Origin: an uncultured bacterium
GTDB taxonomy: Bacteria > Cyanobacteriota > Vampirovibrionia > Gastranaerophilales > Gastranaerophilaceae
Direction of reading: 5' to 3'
DNA length: 6,334 nt
NCBI GenBank assembly: GCA_937894665.1
Contig: CALAWF010000103.1
Location: 1 to 6,334 of the forward strand
Of the stretch, positions 6,169 to 6,334 are shown piece after piece. Below the pieces are notes generated by a model, which was not told the origin of the DNA, did not search any database, and was given only the letters and a program-made list of their open reading frames with translations. How positions within the stretch are numbered: position 1 is the stretch's first letter; each line of letters starts with the position of its first letter. The position numbers and the translations under genes were made by a program.

Positions 6169-6334
6169 TTAATCCTCTAACATTGCATTAACGGCTTCTT
6201 GAGCAGATTTATACGGCTTACTTAAATTTCTTTTATTTAGCACATCTTCCATTGCCGTTTTCAAAGAAGCATTTGGCTTTTTGATTTCAAAAGGAATACC
6301 GCCATTTTCAATTGAGATAGTTAAAAAAATTCTT
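6169..6334 (-). CDS. DinJ/RelB-type antitoxin, C-terminal part (5' end outside window)
   Basis: The last 54 residues of an antitoxin, read on the minus strand from the window edge to the TAA at 6171-6169. The fragment begins RIFLTISIENGGIPFEIKKP and ends with SAQEAVNAMLED. The IPFEIK-P segment after a helix is typical of RelB/DinJ antitoxins, where it follows the ribbon-helix-helix DNA-binding domain; that domain would lie mostly outside the window. The C-terminal part wraps and blocks the toxin. By family habit the antitoxin, alone or with the toxin, also represses its own promoter, which is not in view. It is paired 2 bp upstream of the YafQ-type toxin, in the classical antitoxin-then-toxin order. 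Confidence 0.88.
   Translation of the reverse strand, partial: RIFLTISIENGGIPFEIKKPNASLKTAMEDVLNKRNLSKPYKSAQEAVNAMLED
6174..6177 (-). promoter_or_regulatory. Ribosome binding site of the toxin, inside the antitoxin gene
   Basis: GAGG ends seven bases before the toxin ATG (6166-6164) and overlaps the last antitoxin codons (GAG GAT TAA). It supports antitoxin-first coupled translation. Confidence 0.6.

Overview
This is an AT-rich chromosomal window (about one third G+C by eye, not computed) made mostly of housekeeping genes, with one toxin-antitoxin module at the right edge. A GT9 LPS-type heptosyltransferase points to an outer-membrane (diderm) organism. IspD shows the MEP isoprenoid route, and ThiL shows thiamine diphosphate synthesis. 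The aldolase fragment has the HGSSSVP / NIDTDLRLA style shared by cyanobacterial and proteobacterial class II enzymes. Together with the low G+C this would fit a gut Cyanobacteriota relative (Vampirovibrionia/Gastranaerophilales, 'Melainabacteria'), but that placement is an inference and not proven here.

Layout. (1) 1-354, plus strand: the 3' end of a class II fructose-bisphosphate aldolase gene. (2) 389-420: a perfect 11-bp hairpin between convergent genes, with T-runs on both sides, so probably a terminator for both strands. (3) 4722 down to 441, minus strand: a four-gene operon in the order GAF-GGDEF-HD-GYP signalling protein, thiL, ispD, orphan nucleotidyltransferase. The junctions are a 5-bp gap, a 13-bp gap and a 14-bp overlap. 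A near-consensus promoter (TTGATA, 17 bp, TATAAT) lies just upstream, its -35 box inside the 3' end of the preceding gene. (4) 5821 (or 5833) down to 4775, minus strand: a GT9 glycosyltransferase with its own promoter overlapping a perfect palindrome. (5) 5888-6334, minus strand: a DinJ/RelB-type antitoxin (5' end outside the window) followed 2 bp later by a YafQ-type mRNA-interferase toxin.

How the genes fit together. The operon joins a c-di-GMP-type signalling protein to two small-molecule enzymes (ThiL, IspD) and an uncharacterised nucleotidyltransferase. I see no direct biochemical link between the signalling protein and the others; shared transcription is the only link the sequence supports. 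The signalling protein is the most interesting gene: its GGEEF cyclase half looks intact, including an RxxD inhibitory site, while its HD-GYP half keeps the GYP motif but has lost the His of the HD pair and the following Lys. I found no convincing new multi-gene system, CRISPR array, tRNA, rRNA, insertion sequence or prophage. No gene-free stretch exceeds 300 bases.
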